From contig NZ_SMFM01000004.1 of the NCBI RefSeq assembly GCF_004349085.1, forward strand, positions 115,255 to 179,254: a DNA stretch of 64,000 nucleotides, read 5' to 3'. A program made the translations under genes and the position numbers. The notes under the pieces were generated by a model. The model did no database searches, was not told the origin of the DNA, and saw only the letters and a list, made by a program, of their open reading frames with translations. Shown piece after piece: positions 63,620 through 64,000 of the stretch (position 1 is its first letter; the number at the start of each line of letters is the position of its first letter). Source of the stretch: Flavobacterium caseinilyticum (GTDB lineage: Bacteria; Bacteroidota; Bacteroidia; Flavobacteriales; Flavobacteriaceae).

Positions 63620-64000
63620 GGGAAATTTGAAATGGCACGCGGATGATACGGATGGAACGGATTTTCGCAGATTTTTGTAAAAATAGTAGGAGGTAGTTGG
63701 GTAATGGTTTTACCGCGAATTCGCGAATTTTTTATTCTTCTGGCAGGGTTATAATTTAGGTATTTTTAGAAGGATTATGCCGTTTTAGGGAAATTTGAAA
63801 TGGCACGCGTAGGATACGGATGGAACGGATTTTCGCTGATTTTTGTGAAAATAGCAGGAGTTAGCCGGGCGGGGGTTTTACCGCGAATTCCCGAATTTTT
63901 TATTTTTTTGGCAGGGTTATAATATAGGAATTTTTTTAAGGATTATGTCTTTTTAGGGAAATTTGAAATGGCACGCGGATGATACGGATGGAACGGATTT
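63620..64000. repeat. 168-base tandem repeat, at least 2.2 copies, cut by the window edge
   Basis: GGGAAATTTGAAATGGCACG starts at 63620, 63788 and 63956, giving two periods of exactly 168. Each unit has GATACGGATGGAACGGATTT, TTTTACCGCGAATTCSCGAA and GGCAGGGTTATAAT. The repeat continues beyond the window. 63514-63619 upstream shows nothing recognised. Confidence 0.93.

Overview
This window looks like a 64 kb surface-polysaccharide (capsule / O-antigen / glycan) locus of a member of the Bacteroidota, most likely a Flavobacterium-type flavobacterium. The reasons are its low GC content, TAnnTTTG-type -7 promoter elements, weak Shine-Dalgarno signals, a PorV/PorQ-type outer membrane protein, a DUF4105 protein, and many short palindromic or minisatellite repeats between genes. 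No rRNA, tRNA, CRISPR array or complete insertion sequence was seen.

Layout. 1-7953: an acetyltransferase, two GT4 glycosyltransferases and a bacillosamine-type module (PglC-like phosphoglycosyl transferase, PglD-like acetyltransferase, PglE-like aminotransferase, PglF/WbpM-like dehydratase). 8254-11409: a Wza-type export lipoprotein and a Wzc-type co-polymerase/tyrosine kinase, followed by a strong hairpin. 11977-14030: rfbB and rfbA (dTDP-sugar synthesis). 14031-20680: a repeat-rich stretch with a GIY-YIG nuclease, the CpsB-type tyrosine phosphatase and two genes of unknown function. 20681-33814: an ABC O-polysaccharide exporter (Wzm/Wzt), methyltransferases and about nine glycosyltransferases, much of it very AT-rich. 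33875-39388: sialic acid genes neuA, neuB and neuC, interleaved with two stop-interrupted methyltransferase-like genes, a second GIY-YIG gene and palindromic repeats. 39389-52319: more glycosyltransferase-type genes plus an MBOAT/SGNH acylation pair. 52349-55824: an opposite-strand gtr-like cassette (GT-C, DPM-like GT2, GtrA, methyltransferase) that has split an operon. 55825-59741: GT4, a Wzy/ligase-type protein and a WcaJ-type initiating transferase. 59742-64000: repeats, a DUF4105 protein and a PorV-type protein.

How it fits together (inference). Two initiating phosphoglycosyl transferases, an ABC exporter, a Wzy-type protein and a Wza/Wzc pair suggest that at least two glycans are built here. 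CMP-Neu5Ac, UDP-diNAc-bacillosamine and a dTDP-4-keto-6-deoxy sugar are the predicted special donors. The Wzc-type kinase and the CpsB-type phosphatase would control polymer assembly.

Most notable observations: (1) the gtr-like cassette, bracketed by a duplicated 5' end of the GT4 gene it displaced; (2) two small GIY-YIG nuclease genes, each flanked by palindromic repeats that share a CTCGAnnTGAC core, which may be a nuclease-linked repeat system; (3) two genes each interrupted by one in-frame stop, on either side of neuA; (4) a complete CMP-sialic acid pathway with no recognisable sialyltransferase; (5) several repeat families, one present on both sides of the approximately 43 kb variable block.
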